NCBI RefSeq assembly: GCF_013409205.1
Contig: NZ_JACCAE010000001.1
Coordinates: forward strand, 2,480,001 to 2,544,000
Source: Janibacter cremeus
GTDB lineage: Bacteria; Actinomycetota; Actinomycetes; Actinomycetales; Dermatophilaceae
Length of the DNA stretch: 64,000 bases
Reading direction: 5' to 3'
Position numbers and translations under genes: made by a program. Positions 10,016 to 19,968 of the stretch are shown here, one piece after another. Every line of letters begins with the position of its first letter. Position 1 is the first letter of the stretch. Below the pieces are notes generated by a model. That model was given only the letters and a program-made list of their open reading frames with translations. It made no database searches and was not told the origin of the DNA.

Positions 10016-11218
10016 TCAGTCGGCGACGATGACCCGGACCTCCACGGTCTCCTCGAGATCGCGCAGGCGCTGTTCCGTGTCCGCCGGCAGGGCACCGGCG
10101 AGGTCGGTGACGGCATAGCCGTACTCGCCCTTGGTGCTCAGCTGCTGGCCGTCGATGTTGGCGCCGCCCTCGGCGAGGATCGCGTTGACGCGGGCCAGGA
10201 CGCCGGGGACGTTCTGGTGCAGGTGGAGGATCCGCGTGTCGCCGACCGCCGGCGGGGCGGCGACGGCCGGGACGTTGACCGACATCGTCGTGGCACCGGA
10301 GCGGGCCCACTCGCGCAGCTTGCCGGAGACGTAGCGACCGATGTCCAGCTGCGCCTCCTCGGTGGAGCCACCGACGTGGGGGGTGAGGATGACATTGGGC
10401 AGGCCCTGCAGGACCGACTCGAAGGGGTCGCCCGCCCTCTTCGGCTCCGTCGGGAAGACGTCGATCGCGGCCCCGGCGAGATGACCGGAGACGATGTTGT
10501 CGCGCAGGGAGTCCACGTCGACGACGAAACCACGCGAGAGGTTGAGGAAGAGGCTGCGCGGCCGCATCCGGGCGAACTCGGCCGCCCCGAAGTTGCCCGC
10601 GTTGCCGGAGCGACCGTCCACGTGGAGCGTGACCGTCTCGCACGTGGAGAGCAGCTCCTCGAGCGAGCCGCAGCGCTTGGCGTTGCCGAGCGGCAGCTTG
10701 TCCTCGAGGTCGTAGTAGTAGACGTGCATGCCGAAGGCCTCGGCGATGACCGACAGCTGGCTGCCGATGTTGCCGTAGCCGATGATGCCCAGGGTTCGAC
10801 CGCGCACCTCGTGGGCGCCCTTGGCGGACTTGTCCCAGACACCGGCGTGGAGCGCGGCGTTCTTGTCGGTCAGGTGGCGGGCCATCGAGATGATCTCGGC
10901 CATCGCCAGCTCGACCACGCTGCGCGTGTTGGAGAAGGGGGCGTTGAAGACGACGGTGCCGGTCTGCGCCGCGGCGTCGAGGTCGACCTGGTTGGTCCCG
11001 ATGCAGAACGCACCGATGACCTTCACCTCGGGTCGGGCCTGCAGGACGGCGCGCGTCACCTGGGTCTTGGAGCGGATCCCGAGCATGTCCACGCCCTCGA
11101 GGGCAGCGATCAGCTCGCGCTCGTCGAGCGCGCCGGAGCGTGTCTCGACGTCGAAGCCGGCGTCCGTCAGGGCCTCGCGAGCGGCGTCATGGATGTTCTC
11201 GAGCAGCAGTACCTTCAC
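10016..11218 (-). CDS. serA: D-3-phosphoglycerate dehydrogenase with C-terminal ACT domain
   Basis: 400 residues from GTG 11218. It oxidises 3-phosphoglycerate to 3-phosphohydroxypyruvate, the first step of serine synthesis. The NAD motif GYGNIGSQ is near residue 160. The catalytic Arg, Glu and His are seen in NLSRGF, FPTEPK and TPHVGG. A C-terminal ACT domain (HQNVPGVLARVN) gives probable serine feedback control, as in the shorter E. coli type and not the long mycobacterial form. A TACCCT hexamer seven bases upstream of the start indicates a leaderless transcript. It is divergent from the racemase homologue. Confidence 0.95.
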   Translation of the reverse strand: MKVLLLENIHDAAREALTDAGFDVETRSGALDERELIAALEGVDMLGIRSKTQVTRAVLQARPEVKVIGAFCIGTNQVDLDAAAQTGTVVFNAPFSNTRSVVELAMAEIISMARHLTDKNAALHAGVWDKSAKGAHEVRGRTLGIIGYGNIGSQLSVIAEAFGMHVYYYDLEDKLPLGNAKRCGSLEELLSTCETVTLHVDGRSGNAGNFGAAEFARMRPRSLFLNLSRGFVVDVDSLRDNIVSGHLAGAAIDVFPTEPKRAGDPFESVLQGLPNVILTPHVGGSTEEAQLDIGRYVSGKLREWARSGATTMSVNVPAVAAPPAVGDTRILHLHQNVPGVLARVNAILAEGGANIDGQQLSTKGEYGYAVTDLAGALPADTEQRLRDLEETVEVRVIVAD

Positions 11219-11225
11219 GCTGTGC

Positions 11226-11231
11226 AGGGTA
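11226..11231 (-). promoter_or_regulatory. Leaderless -10 of serA
   Basis: TACCCT on the minus strand, seven bases before the GTG start; no Shine-Dalgarno is visible. Confidence 0.65.
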
Positions 11232-11304
11232 TGCCTGAGCCCGAGGTGACCTCGCACCGGTTCGGCATGCGGAACCGGCCACCCCGCTGGGAGGTCGCCT
11301 GACC

Positions 11305-11310
11305 TACTCT
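11305..11310 (+). promoter_or_regulatory. Leaderless -10 of the racemase homologue
   Basis: TACTCT followed by six bases and the ATG at 11317; no Shine-Dalgarno. Confidence 0.7.
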
Positions 11311-11316
11311 TGGGTC

Positions 11317-12012
11317 ATGCGTCTTCTGGGAGTTCTCGGCGGCATGGGCTGGTCGGCGACGGCGGAGTACTACCGCCGTCTCAACGAGGGGGTCGACGCC
11401 CGACTCGGTGGCCTGCACAGTGCCCGGGTGCTCATCAACAGCGTCGACTTCCAGCCGATCGACGACGCGGAGAACGCCGGCGACTGGGACGCGATGGCCC
11501 AGATCCTCATCGAGGGCGCCCGCAGCCTCCAGGCCGGGGGAGCCGAGGGCATCCTGGTCGCCGCCAACACCATGCACGCCGTCGCCGACCAGATCAGCGC
11601 GAGCGTCGATCTCCCCTTCCTGCACATCGCCGAGGCCACGGCCACCGCGGTACAGGGCGCCCGCCAGCGCAAGGTCGGGCTCATCGCCACGGCGACGACG
11701 ATGGCCCACGACTTCTACACCAGTCCCTTCCAGGAGCGCGGCATCGAGGTGATCCTCCCGCGCCAGGAGGAGCGTGGCGAGGTCGACCGGGTGATCTACG
11801 AGGAGCTCGTCCACGGGATCATCAAGGACGGTTCCCGCAAGACCTTCCGGCAGGTCCTGCAGGGCATGGCCGGCCGCGGCGCCGAGGGCATCGTCCTGGC
11901 CGGGACCGAGATCAGCCTGCTCGTCGACGAGGACGACTCCCCGGTACCGATGCACGACACCACCGAGATCCACGTCGAGCAGGCCCTGGACTGGATGCTC
12001 GGCAGCCACTGA
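11317..12012 (+). CDS. Aspartate/glutamate racemase-family protein lacking both catalytic cysteines
   Basis: 231 residues with the fold landmarks of the cofactor-independent racemase family: LGGMGWSATAEYY at the N-terminus, AANTMH (about residues 87-92) and LAGTEISLL (about 193-201). Active members use a Cys at each of the last two motifs to move a proton on and off the alpha carbon. Here the neighbourhoods read Ala-Ala-Asn and Ala-Gly-Thr, and the whole protein contains no cysteine. Racemisation by the known two-base mechanism is therefore unlikely. It may catalyse another reaction or only bind a ligand. It stands alone between serA (divergent) and the S4 gene (convergent). Confidence 0.8.
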   Translation: MRLLGVLGGMGWSATAEYYRRLNEGVDARLGGLHSARVLINSVDFQPIDDAENAGDWDAMAQILIEGARSLQAGGAEGILVAANTMHAVADQISASVDLPFLHIAEATATAVQGARQRKVGLIATATTMAHDFYTSPFQERGIEVILPRQEERGEVDRVIYEELVHGIIKDGSRKTFRQVLQGMAGRGAEGIVLAGTEISLLVDEDDSPVPMHDTTEIHVEQALDWMLGSH

Positions 12013-12023
12013 GCCACCCACGT

Positions 12024-12058
12024 GTGCGGGAGCAGGGGGGATCCCCCTTCGTCCGCAC
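12024..12058. terminator. Hairpin after the racemase homologue
   Basis: GTGCGG pairs with CCGCAC outside and GGGGG with CCCCC inside, separated by a small internal loop. It lies 12 bases after the stop at 12012, between convergent genes. Confidence 0.65.
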
Positions 12059-12089
12059 CCGTATCGAGGACCAGCCGCGCAGGGCGCCC

Positions 12090-12107
12090 CTCTCCCATCA
12101 GGGAGAG
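12090..12107 (-). terminator. Small hairpin after the S4 gene
   Basis: CTCTCCC and GGGAGAG pair across an ATCA loop, just downstream of the S4 stop when read on the minus strand. It probably terminates that short transcript. Confidence 0.5.
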
Positions 12108-12108
12108 G

Positions 12109-12354
12109 TCACCAGGGGACGTCGACCTCCGGCTCCCCGGTGACGACCTCGATCTGTTGGCCGGCATGGCCGACGATGCTGCCGGCGCGGACCTGGGCCC
12201 CGCGGCGCAACTCCGGTCGGCCGTCGACGCTCACCTCGCCGTTGGCGATGACCGCACGGGCCATCGCGCCGTCCTCGACCAGCCCGGCGAGCTTGAGGAG
12301 CTGGCCCAGGCGGATCGACTCGTCGCGGATGTGGACGGGCTCGGCGGAAGTCAC
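12109..12354 (-). CDS. Small S4-domain RNA-binding protein
   Basis: 81 residues from GTG 12354. The segment IRLGQLLKLAGLVEDGAMARAVIANGEVSVDGRPE is a complete S4 domain, in which conserved Arg, Leu and Gly residues form the RNA-binding surface. It resembles the free-standing YbcJ/RlbA-like S4 proteins, whose RNA target is not known. The start is six bases after TACGCT and lacks a Shine-Dalgarno, so it is probably leaderless. whiB lies 22 bases upstream on the same strand, but the promoter suggests separate transcription. Confidence 0.85.
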   Translation of the reverse strand: MTSAEPVHIRDESIRLGQLLKLAGLVEDGAMARAVIANGEVSVDGRPELRRGAQVRAGSIVGHAGQQIEVVTGEPEVDVPW

Positions 12355-12360
12355 ACCACC

Positions 12361-12366
12361 AGCGTA
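12361..12366 (-). promoter_or_regulatory. Leaderless -10 of the S4 gene
   Basis: TACGCT on the minus strand, six bases before GTG 12354. It lies between that start and the whiB stop. Confidence 0.65.
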
Positions 12367-12376
12367 GGGGGTGGGC

Positions 12377-14411
<2,035 letters not shown>

Positions 14412-14431
14412 CCTGCTGCCGGCCCTCGATC

Positions 14432-14463
14432 GGGGCGTGGCCACCGCCGTGTGGTCACGCCCC
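14432..14463. terminator. Bidirectional terminator between guaB and the P1 peptidase
   Basis: A 13-bp stem with one G-T pair (14432-14444 with 14451-14463) and a six-base loop. It overlaps the end of the minus-strand peptidase gene and follows guaB by 20 bases. Confidence 0.75.
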
Positions 14464-15480
14464 CATCGTGTCCCGGTACCCGGGCAGGGAGGCTCCGCCG
14501 TCGGCTGCGCGGTCGACGCTGCCGGCCGCGAGCACGGCCCGCACGATGGCCCGGCTGATGCAGTCGGCGGCCGCGGACTGCAGCGCCATGAGGTCGAGGG
14601 GAGAGGGCGCCGGCCGCTCCCGCGTCGACAGCGCGAAGACGGTGTCCCCGTCGAAGGCGGTGTGCACCGGGGACAGGGCCCGGGCGAAGCCGTCGTGGCT
14701 GACGCGGGCGAGCCCGGTGCAGCCCGCCTTGTCGAGCGTGGCGTCGGTGGCGACGACGGCCAGGGTCGTCGCCATCCCCGCTCGCAGGGCTGCCGCCTCG
14801 GCCTGCCGAGCAGCCCGGTGGCGTCGTACCGCAGCGGGGTCCGGGTCGGGGACGTCGACCTCGCCGGGGACGAGGAGGTCCTCGGCGAGCAACCGCCCGT
14901 CCGGACGAAGGGGGGACCCCACGGCGTTGACCGCGACCAAGGCGCCGATGGTCGCCCCGGAGTCGAGGACGAGGCTCGCGGTGCCGATGCCGCCGTGCAG
15001 ACCACCGGCGCGTGCTCCCGTGCCGGCGCCGACACCCCCTTCGTCCACCGGGCCGGACGTGGCCCCGAGGTAGGCTGCCCGCCCGTCCGCCGAACCGGGA
15101 TGGTTGCGCCACGTGCCCGCTCGCCCGAGGTCGAAGAGGATCGCGGCCGGCACGATGGGCACGATCTGCCCCGGGCCGCCCGTGGGCCAGCCCCGCTGCT
15201 CGTCGGCGAGCGCCTGCACGACGCCGTCCGCGGTGGACAGGCCGAAGGCGCTGCCCCCGGAGAGCACGACCGCATCGACCGCGTCGACAAGGTTGCTCGG
15301 GGCGAGGGCGTCGGTCTCGCGGGTGCCGGGGCCACCGCCGCGCACGTCCACGCCCGCGCAGGTCCCGACCGGGGGCGCGAGAACGGTCGTACCGGTCAGC
15401 CACCCGGGCTCGTCACGGGTGGTGTGGCCGACGCGGACGCCGGGGACGTCGGTGATTGCGTTGTGGGGTCCGGGGTACAT
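14455..15480 (-). CDS. P1-family peptidase (DmpA/NylC-like, self-processing N-terminal nucleophile hydrolase)
   Basis: 341 residues from ATG 15480. The family motifs NAITDVPGVRVGH at the N-terminus, LSGGSAFGLS (about residue 75) and GATIGALVAVN (about 178) are present. In DmpA the enzyme is cut before a catalytic Ser or Thr to expose an N-terminal nucleophile; here the region around DSGATIGALV and the later ATTLAVVATDATLDK block are the relevant parts. Related enzymes are aminopeptidases or oligoamide hydrolases; the substrate is unknown. It is divergent from the dipeptidase gene, 67 bp away, so the two may share control. Confidence 0.85.
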   Translation of the reverse strand: MYPGPHNAITDVPGVRVGHTTRDEPGWLTGTTVLAPPVGTCAGVDVRGGGPGTRETDALAPSNLVDAVDAVVLSGGSAFGLSTADGVVQALADEQRGWPTGGPGQIVPIVPAAILFDLGRAGTWRNHPGSADGRAAYLGATSGPVDEGGVGAGTGARAGGLHGGIGTASLVLDSGATIGALVAVNAVGSPLRPDGRLLAEDLLVPGEVDVPDPDPAAVRRHRAARQAEAAALRAGMATTLAVVATDATLDKAGCTGLARVSHDGFARALSPVHTAFDGDTVFALSTRERPAPSPLDLMALQSAAADCISRAIVRAVLAAGSVDRAADGGASLPGYRDTMGA

Positions 15481-15547
15481 GTGCCCAGCATGCCCGTGCG
15501 ACGGCGGACGGGACACCCCTGCCGTCAGCAGGTGGTTGACTGGAGGG

Positions 15548-16570
15548 ATGAGCACGAGCAGCGCCCGCATCCGCGTCCTCGACGGCCACAACGACTTGCC
15601 GTGGCACCACCGTGAGCTCGCCGGGTACGACCTCGACGCCTGCGACATCGCGCAGTCCCAGCCGCAGCTGCACACGGACCTGGCGCGGATGCGCGAAGGG
15701 GGTCTGGCCGCCCAGCTGTGGTCGGTGTGGGTGCCGTGCTCCTTCGCCGGTGACGCCGCGGTGGCGGCCACCCACGAGCAGATCGACTTCGTGGAGGCAC
15801 TGTGCGCCCGGTACGAGGAGATGGTCCCTGCCCGCACCGCCGCGGACGTGCGGTCGGCGTGGGGCGACGGGAAGCACGCCGCACTGATCGGCATGGAGGG
15901 CGGCCACTCCATCGCAGGGTCGCTGGAGACGCTGGCGGCCTTCGCGGCCAGGGGCGCTCGCTACATGACGTTGACGCACAACGACAACACCGAGTGGGCG
16001 GACTCGGCGACCGACGAGCGGGTGCACGGGGGCCTGACCGACTTCGGCCGGGAGGTCGTGGCGGCGATGAACGACCTCGGCATGGTCGTCGACCTCTCCC
16101 ACGTCAGCGCCGAGACCATGCACGACGCGCTCGACGCCACGCGGCTGCCGGTGATGTTCAGCCACTCCGGCGCGCGGGCGATCTGCGACCACCCGCGCAA
16201 CGTCCCGGATGACGTCCTGGAGCGCATCCCCGCCAACGGCGGGATCGTCATGGCCAACGTCGTGCCGAAGTTCGTCAACCAGGCGCGCGCCGACGAGTCC
16301 CTCGGGCGCACCGACGTCCTGCCCGACCCGGTGGCCACGATCGAGCACGTCGTCGCGCACTTGACGCACCTGCGCGAGGTCGTCGGCATCGAGCACGTGG
16401 GGATCGGTGCCGACTACGACGGGGTGGACGAGACACCCGTCGGCCTCGAGGACGTCTCGACCTACCCGGCCCTCCTGACGGCACTCGCCGAGCGGGGCTG
16501 GTCACGCGCCGACCTCACCGCACTCGCACACGGCAACGTGCTGCGGGTCCTCGAGACGAGCGAGGCCTGA
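15548..16570 (+). CDS. Membrane dipeptidase family protein (M19, renal dipeptidase-like)
   Basis: 340 residues from ATG 15548. The binuclear zinc site is readable: H-x-D in DGHNDLPW (about residue 14), the bridging Glu in MEGGHSI (about 118), and His residues in HSGARAICDHPRN and further on. GADYDG near the end matches the family. M19 enzymes cleave dipeptides, including those with a D-residue at the C-terminal position. No signal peptide or anchor is visible, so the name reflects family history and the protein is probably cytoplasmic. Divergent from a P1 peptidase. Confidence 0.9.
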   Translation: MSTSSARIRVLDGHNDLPWHHRELAGYDLDACDIAQSQPQLHTDLARMREGGLAAQLWSVWVPCSFAGDAAVAATHEQIDFVEALCARYEEMVPARTAADVRSAWGDGKHAALIGMEGGHSIAGSLETLAAFAARGARYMTLTHNDNTEWADSATDERVHGGLTDFGREVVAAMNDLGMVVDLSHVSAETMHDALDATRLPVMFSHSGARAICDHPRNVPDDVLERIPANGGIVMANVVPKFVNQARADESLGRTDVLPDPVATIEHVVAHLTHLREVVGIEHVGIGADYDGVDETPVGLEDVSTYPALLTALAERGWSRADLTALAHGNVLRVLETSEA

Positions 16571-16592
16571 GCCGGACGGCGAAGGGGGTGCT

Positions 16593-16862
16593 TCAGGCCC
16601 GCATGTCCGGGTACGGACGGTCGGTGCGCCCCGTGGTCTCGCCGGGAACGGTAGTCCCGGAGACGCCCTGCTGGCCGGTGAAGGCCTTCTTCGCCTGACT
16701 GGAGATACCACCGATCTGGCTGTGGTACTTGCCCTTGGTGCGCTTGTCGATGAAGCCGGTGGCCTTGTCGATGTACCCGGTGGCCTTGTCGGGGTTCTGG
16801 TGCGCCCACCGCCGAGCGGACTCGACGGCGGTGAGCACGGCGGCCGCCCTGATCCTGGGCAT
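16593..16862 (-). CDS. Rv0909/MT0933-type antitoxin-like small protein
   Basis: 89 residues from ATG 16862, which has GGAAGGA upstream; an in-frame ATG at 16895 would add 11 residues. The segment NPDKATGYIDKATGFIDKRT and the KYHSQIGGISSQAKKAF stretch match the actinobacterial MT0933-like antitoxin family, a lysine-rich helical repeat. No toxin gene lies beside it: the upstream neighbour on this strand is the DHA2 pump and the downstream one is convergent. A free-standing role is therefore possible and the antitoxin label is by family only. Confidence 0.7.
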   Translation of the reverse strand: MPRIRAAAVLTAVESARRWAHQNPDKATGYIDKATGFIDKRTKGKYHSQIGGISSQAKKAFTGQQGVSGTTVPGETTGRTDRPYPDMRA

Positions 16863-16967
16863 GCGTGGTCCTTCCGTGGTGGTGGTCGTCTCCATCTTCC
16901 CAACGACCGGGCGCGACGCGCGATTCCGGGGGTCACCCCCTTCGCCCTGACGCCTGAGGCGGTCGCC

Positions 16968-18629
16968 TCAGTGGAGGACGACCGGCGCGTCCTCCTGCGG
17001 CGCCTCGTCGAGCATGTGGCTCGCCTCGCGCTTGCGGGGAAGGAAGGCCGCGACGACGAGGGTCGCCAGGCACAGGAACGCCGAGACCCAGTAGGTCGAG
17101 GCGAAGGCCTCGGCCATGGCGCTGGTCACCGCGGAGTGGATGGCGCCGCCGAGGGCACCAGGATCGGAGAGGCCGGCGGCGATGTCGGCGATCTCGGGGA
17201 ACGTCGCCAGCAGCTGCTGCAGTGCGCTGGGGTCGCTCACCCCCTCGCTCGCCTCGGCGAAGGCCTGCGCCTGCCCGATGACCGGGTGCTGGTTGAACCC
17301 GCGGGTGAGCAGGACGGAGGTGATGGCGACACCGAAGGAGCTGGCGACCTGCTGGGTGATGTTGAGCATGGTCGAGCCGCGTGCCACCTGCGCGCCGGTG
17401 AGGGCCTTCAGCGAGCTCGTCATCAGCGGCATCATCGTCGCGCCCATGCCCAGACCCATGACGAAGAGCGCCGGGATGACGAAGCCCCAGTAGCTCGACT
17501 CGTCGGTCAGCTGGGTCAGGGCGAACATCCCGCCGGTGATCAGGGCGATGCCCGCCGGGACGATGCGACCGACGGGGTAGCGGTCGACGAGGGCACCGGC
17601 GATCGGCATCGTCACCAGCGCGCCGATGCCCTGCGGGGCCATGAGCAGGCCGGCCGCCATGGTGCTCTCCCCACGCACCTGCTGGAAGTAGGTCGGCATC
17701 AGCAGCAGGCCACCGAAGAAGGCCGCGGCGAAGAGGAACATCGTCAGGGCCGCGACGGAGAACTGACGGTTGGCGAGCAGACGTAGGTCGAGCAGCGGGT
17801 GCTGCGGCTTCATCGACCACCACGCGAAGGCCGCGATGAGCACAGCGCCCACGACCGCCGGGGCGAGGACCTTGGTCGCCATCACGGTGCCTGCCTCCGG
17901 GATCGAGGAGACCCCGTAGAGGAAGAGGGCCAGCCCGGGGGACATCAGCAGCAGGCCGATGAGGTCGATGGACTCGCTCGGCTCGGTGTGGTCCTTGGGC
18001 AGGACGAGGGAGGCGTAGACCAGGGCGATGAGGCCGATCGGCAGGTTGATCAGGAAGATCCACGTCCAGCTCGGACGGCCGAGCCAGTGGGCGTTGTCGA
18101 TGAGCCAGCCACCAAGGATCGGACCGCCGATCGGGCCGAGGAGCATCGGCACCCCCAGGATCGCCATCAGGCGACCGATGCGGGCCGGCCCGGCGGCGCG
18201 GGTCATGATCGTCATGCCCAGTGGCATGAGCATGCCGCCGCCGAGGCCCTGGACGACCCGCGCCCCGATGAGCAGCTCGATGCTCGGCGCGAAGGCGCAC
18301 AGGGTCGAGCCGGCGACGAAGAAGGCGATGGCCAGCAGGTACAGGCGCTTGGTGCCGAAGCGGTCGGCGGCCCAGCCGGTGAGCGGGATGACGCTGGCGA
18401 GCGCGAGCGTGTAGGCGGTGACCGTCCACGCGACGGTCGAGTAGGCCAGCGGGGTCTCTCCGGGTGCCAGGTCGGTCTGGAAGTGGGGGAGGGCGACGTT
18501 GACGACGGTGATGTCGAGGATCGCCATGATCGACCCGAGGACGACGACGCCGGCGATCTTCAGGACCGCTGCGTCGATTGTCGGAGGGTACTGCTCGAGC
18601 AGTGATGGGTCGTGGGCGGGAGCCGACAC
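16968..18629 (-). CDS. DHA2 (EmrB/QacA) family 14-TM multidrug efflux protein
   Basis: 553 residues from GTG 18629, with CTGGAGA upstream. Longer in-frame extensions reach back to 18755 but add a Cys-rich, poorly conserved stretch. The first segment ends in MAILDITVVNVALP, the DHA motif of TM1; LTGWAADRFGTKRLY is motif A; GARVVQGLGGGMLMPLGM is motif B/C. About 14 hydrophobic helices are visible. Proton-driven export of drugs or lipophilic compounds is expected. A paired CATGCA site upstream (18703-18719) could be an operator, but no TetR or MarR gene is adjacent. Confidence 0.92.
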   Translation of the reverse strand: MSAPAHDPSLLEQYPPTIDAAVLKIAGVVVLGSIMAILDITVVNVALPHFQTDLAPGETPLAYSTVAWTVTAYTLALASVIPLTGWAADRFGTKRLYLLAIAFFVAGSTLCAFAPSIELLIGARVVQGLGGGMLMPLGMTIMTRAAGPARIGRLMAILGVPMLLGPIGGPILGGWLIDNAHWLGRPSWTWIFLINLPIGLIALVYASLVLPKDHTEPSESIDLIGLLLMSPGLALFLYGVSSIPEAGTVMATKVLAPAVVGAVLIAAFAWWSMKPQHPLLDLRLLANRQFSVAALTMFLFAAAFFGGLLLMPTYFQQVRGESTMAAGLLMAPQGIGALVTMPIAGALVDRYPVGRIVPAGIALITGGMFALTQLTDESSYWGFVIPALFVMGLGMGATMMPLMTSSLKALTGAQVARGSTMLNITQQVASSFGVAITSVLLTRGFNQHPVIGQAQAFAEASEGVSDPSALQQLLATFPEIADIAAGLSDPGALGGAIHSAVTSAMAEAFASTYWVSAFLCLATLVVAAFLPRKREASHMLDEAPQEDAPVVLH

Positions 18630-18702
18630 GGGTGTCTCCAGACAAAGAGCGAAATGGGTGCGACGGCCGAGCCGCCGGAGCCACCGCGCACTCGAGAAGT
18701 AC

Positions 18703-18719
18703 ATGCACGGATCATGCAA
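18703..18719. promoter_or_regulatory. Paired CATGCA motif between the DHA2 pump and guaB3
   Basis: CATGCA occurs twice, 11 bp apart from start to start (18703-18708 and 18714-18719), so both lie on one face of the helix. Each half is nearly self-complementary. It sits in the divergent promoter region. Confidence 0.4.
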
Positions 18720-18756
18720 GTATGCGCCCTCGTCCGCGTCGGCACCAACCCCCATC

Positions 18757-18762
18757 TAGGGT
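18757..18762 (+). promoter_or_regulatory. Leaderless -10 of guaB3
   Basis: TAGGGT then GGCAGG and GTG at 18769; no Shine-Dalgarno. Confidence 0.7.
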
Positions 18763-18768
18763 GGCAGG

Positions 18769-19890
18769 GTGAACGAGATCGAGATCGGGCGAGCCAAGCG
18801 GGGCCGCAGGGCCTACTCCTTCGACGACATCGCGGTGCTGCCCAGCCGGCGCACCCGCGACCCCCAGGAGGTCTCCCTCGACTGGCAGATCGACGCCTAC
18901 CACTTCGACATGCCCGTCATCGCGGCCCCGATGGACTCCGTGATGTCGCCCACGACGGCGATCGCCTTCGGCGAGGCCGGCGGCCTTCCGGTCCTCGACC
19001 TCGAGGGCCTGTGGACGCGGTACGCGGACCCCGAGCCGCTGCTGGCCGAGATCGCCTCGCTCGACCCGGCCCGCGCGACGGCCCGCATGCAGGAGATCTA
19101 CGCCGCACCGATCGTGCCCGAGCTGATCACCGAGCGGCTGCACGAGATCCGGCAGGCCGGGGTCACCGTCGCCGGCGCCCTCAGCCCGCAGAACACCCAG
19201 CAGTACTGGAAGACCGTCGTCGACGCCGGGGTCGACCTCTTCGTCATCCGCGGCACCACCGTCTCCGCCGAGCACGTGAGCAGCCGCAGCGAGCCGCTGA
19301 ACCTCAAGCGCTTCATCTACGAGCTCGACGTGCCGGTCATCGTCGGGGGCGCCGCGACCTACACCGCCGCGCTGCACCTGATGCGTACCGGAGCCGCCGG
19401 TGTGCTCGTCGGCTTCGGTGGCGGGGCCGCCTCGACCACCCGCCAGGCGCTGGGCATCCAGGCCCCGATGGCCACCTCCATCGCCGACGTTGCCGCCGCG
19501 CGGCGCGACTACCTCGACGAGTCGGGCGGTCGCTACGTCCACGTCATCGCCGACGGCGGACTGGGCACGAGCGGCGACATCGTCAAGGCCATCGCCTGCG
19601 GTGCCGACGCCGTGATGCTCGGGGCCACGCTCGCCCGCTCCGCGGAGGCGCCCGGACGGGGCTTCCACTGGGGAGCCGAGGCGCACCACCCCGAGCTGCC
19701 GCGCGGTGCCCGGGTGGAGGTCGGCTCCGTGGCGCCGATGGAGGAGGTCCTCTTCGGGCCCAGCCGCTCGGCCGACGGCACCACCAATCTCGTCGGTGCC
19801 CTGCGTCGGGCCATGGCCACGACCGGCTACACCGAGGTCAAGGAGCTGCAACGCATCGAGGTCGTCGTCGCCCCGCACCAGCCGAGCTGA
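18769..19890 (+). CDS. guaB3: GuaB3-family IMP dehydrogenase-related protein
   Basis: 373 residues, an IMPDH-type TIM barrel without CBS domains, typical of actinobacterial GuaB3. The N-terminal block RAYSFDDIAVLPSRRTRDP and the phosphate-binding GGLGTSGDIVKAIACGADAVMLG block match IMPDH/GMP reductase enzymes. The catalytic loop of true IMPDH (G-S-I-C-T) is not seen; the matching region reads FGGGAASTTRQ and has no Cys. Its reaction is not settled; GMP reductase activity has been reported for related GuaB3 proteins. In M. tuberculosis guaB3 lies between guaB2 and choD; here it follows guaB by 4.4 kb and precedes an oxidoreductase of ChoD type. Confidence 0.92.
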   Translation: MNEIEIGRAKRGRRAYSFDDIAVLPSRRTRDPQEVSLDWQIDAYHFDMPVIAAPMDSVMSPTTAIAFGEAGGLPVLDLEGLWTRYADPEPLLAEIASLDPARATARMQEIYAAPIVPELITERLHEIRQAGVTVAGALSPQNTQQYWKTVVDAGVDLFVIRGTTVSAEHVSSRSEPLNLKRFIYELDVPVIVGGAATYTAALHLMRTGAAGVLVGFGGGAASTTRQALGIQAPMATSIADVAAARRDYLDESGGRYVHVIADGGLGTSGDIVKAIACGADAVMLGATLARSAEAPGRGFHWGAEAHHPELPRGARVEVGSVAPMEEVLFGPSRSADGTTNLVGALRRAMATTGYTEVKELQRIEVVVAPHQPS

Positions 19891-19956
19891 GTTGAGCCGA
19901 GCCGAGCTGCGTCTTTCAGTGACCAAGGTCCTGTGGCCATCGCACGCGCACGGACC

Positions 19957-19962
19957 TACCCT
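19957..19962 (+). promoter_or_regulatory. Leaderless -10 of the aldehyde dehydrogenase gene
   Basis: TACCCT then TGGGTA and ATG at 19969; no Shine-Dalgarno. Confidence 0.7.
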
Positions 19963-19968
19963 TGGGTA

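Noticed and set aside
16593..16862. A complete toxin-antitoxin pair at the MT0933-like gene
   Set aside because: No small toxin-like gene is adjacent on either side.
19881..19912. Runs of GAGCCGAGC near the end of guaB3
   Set aside because: A short micro-repeat without regular unit length; not informative.
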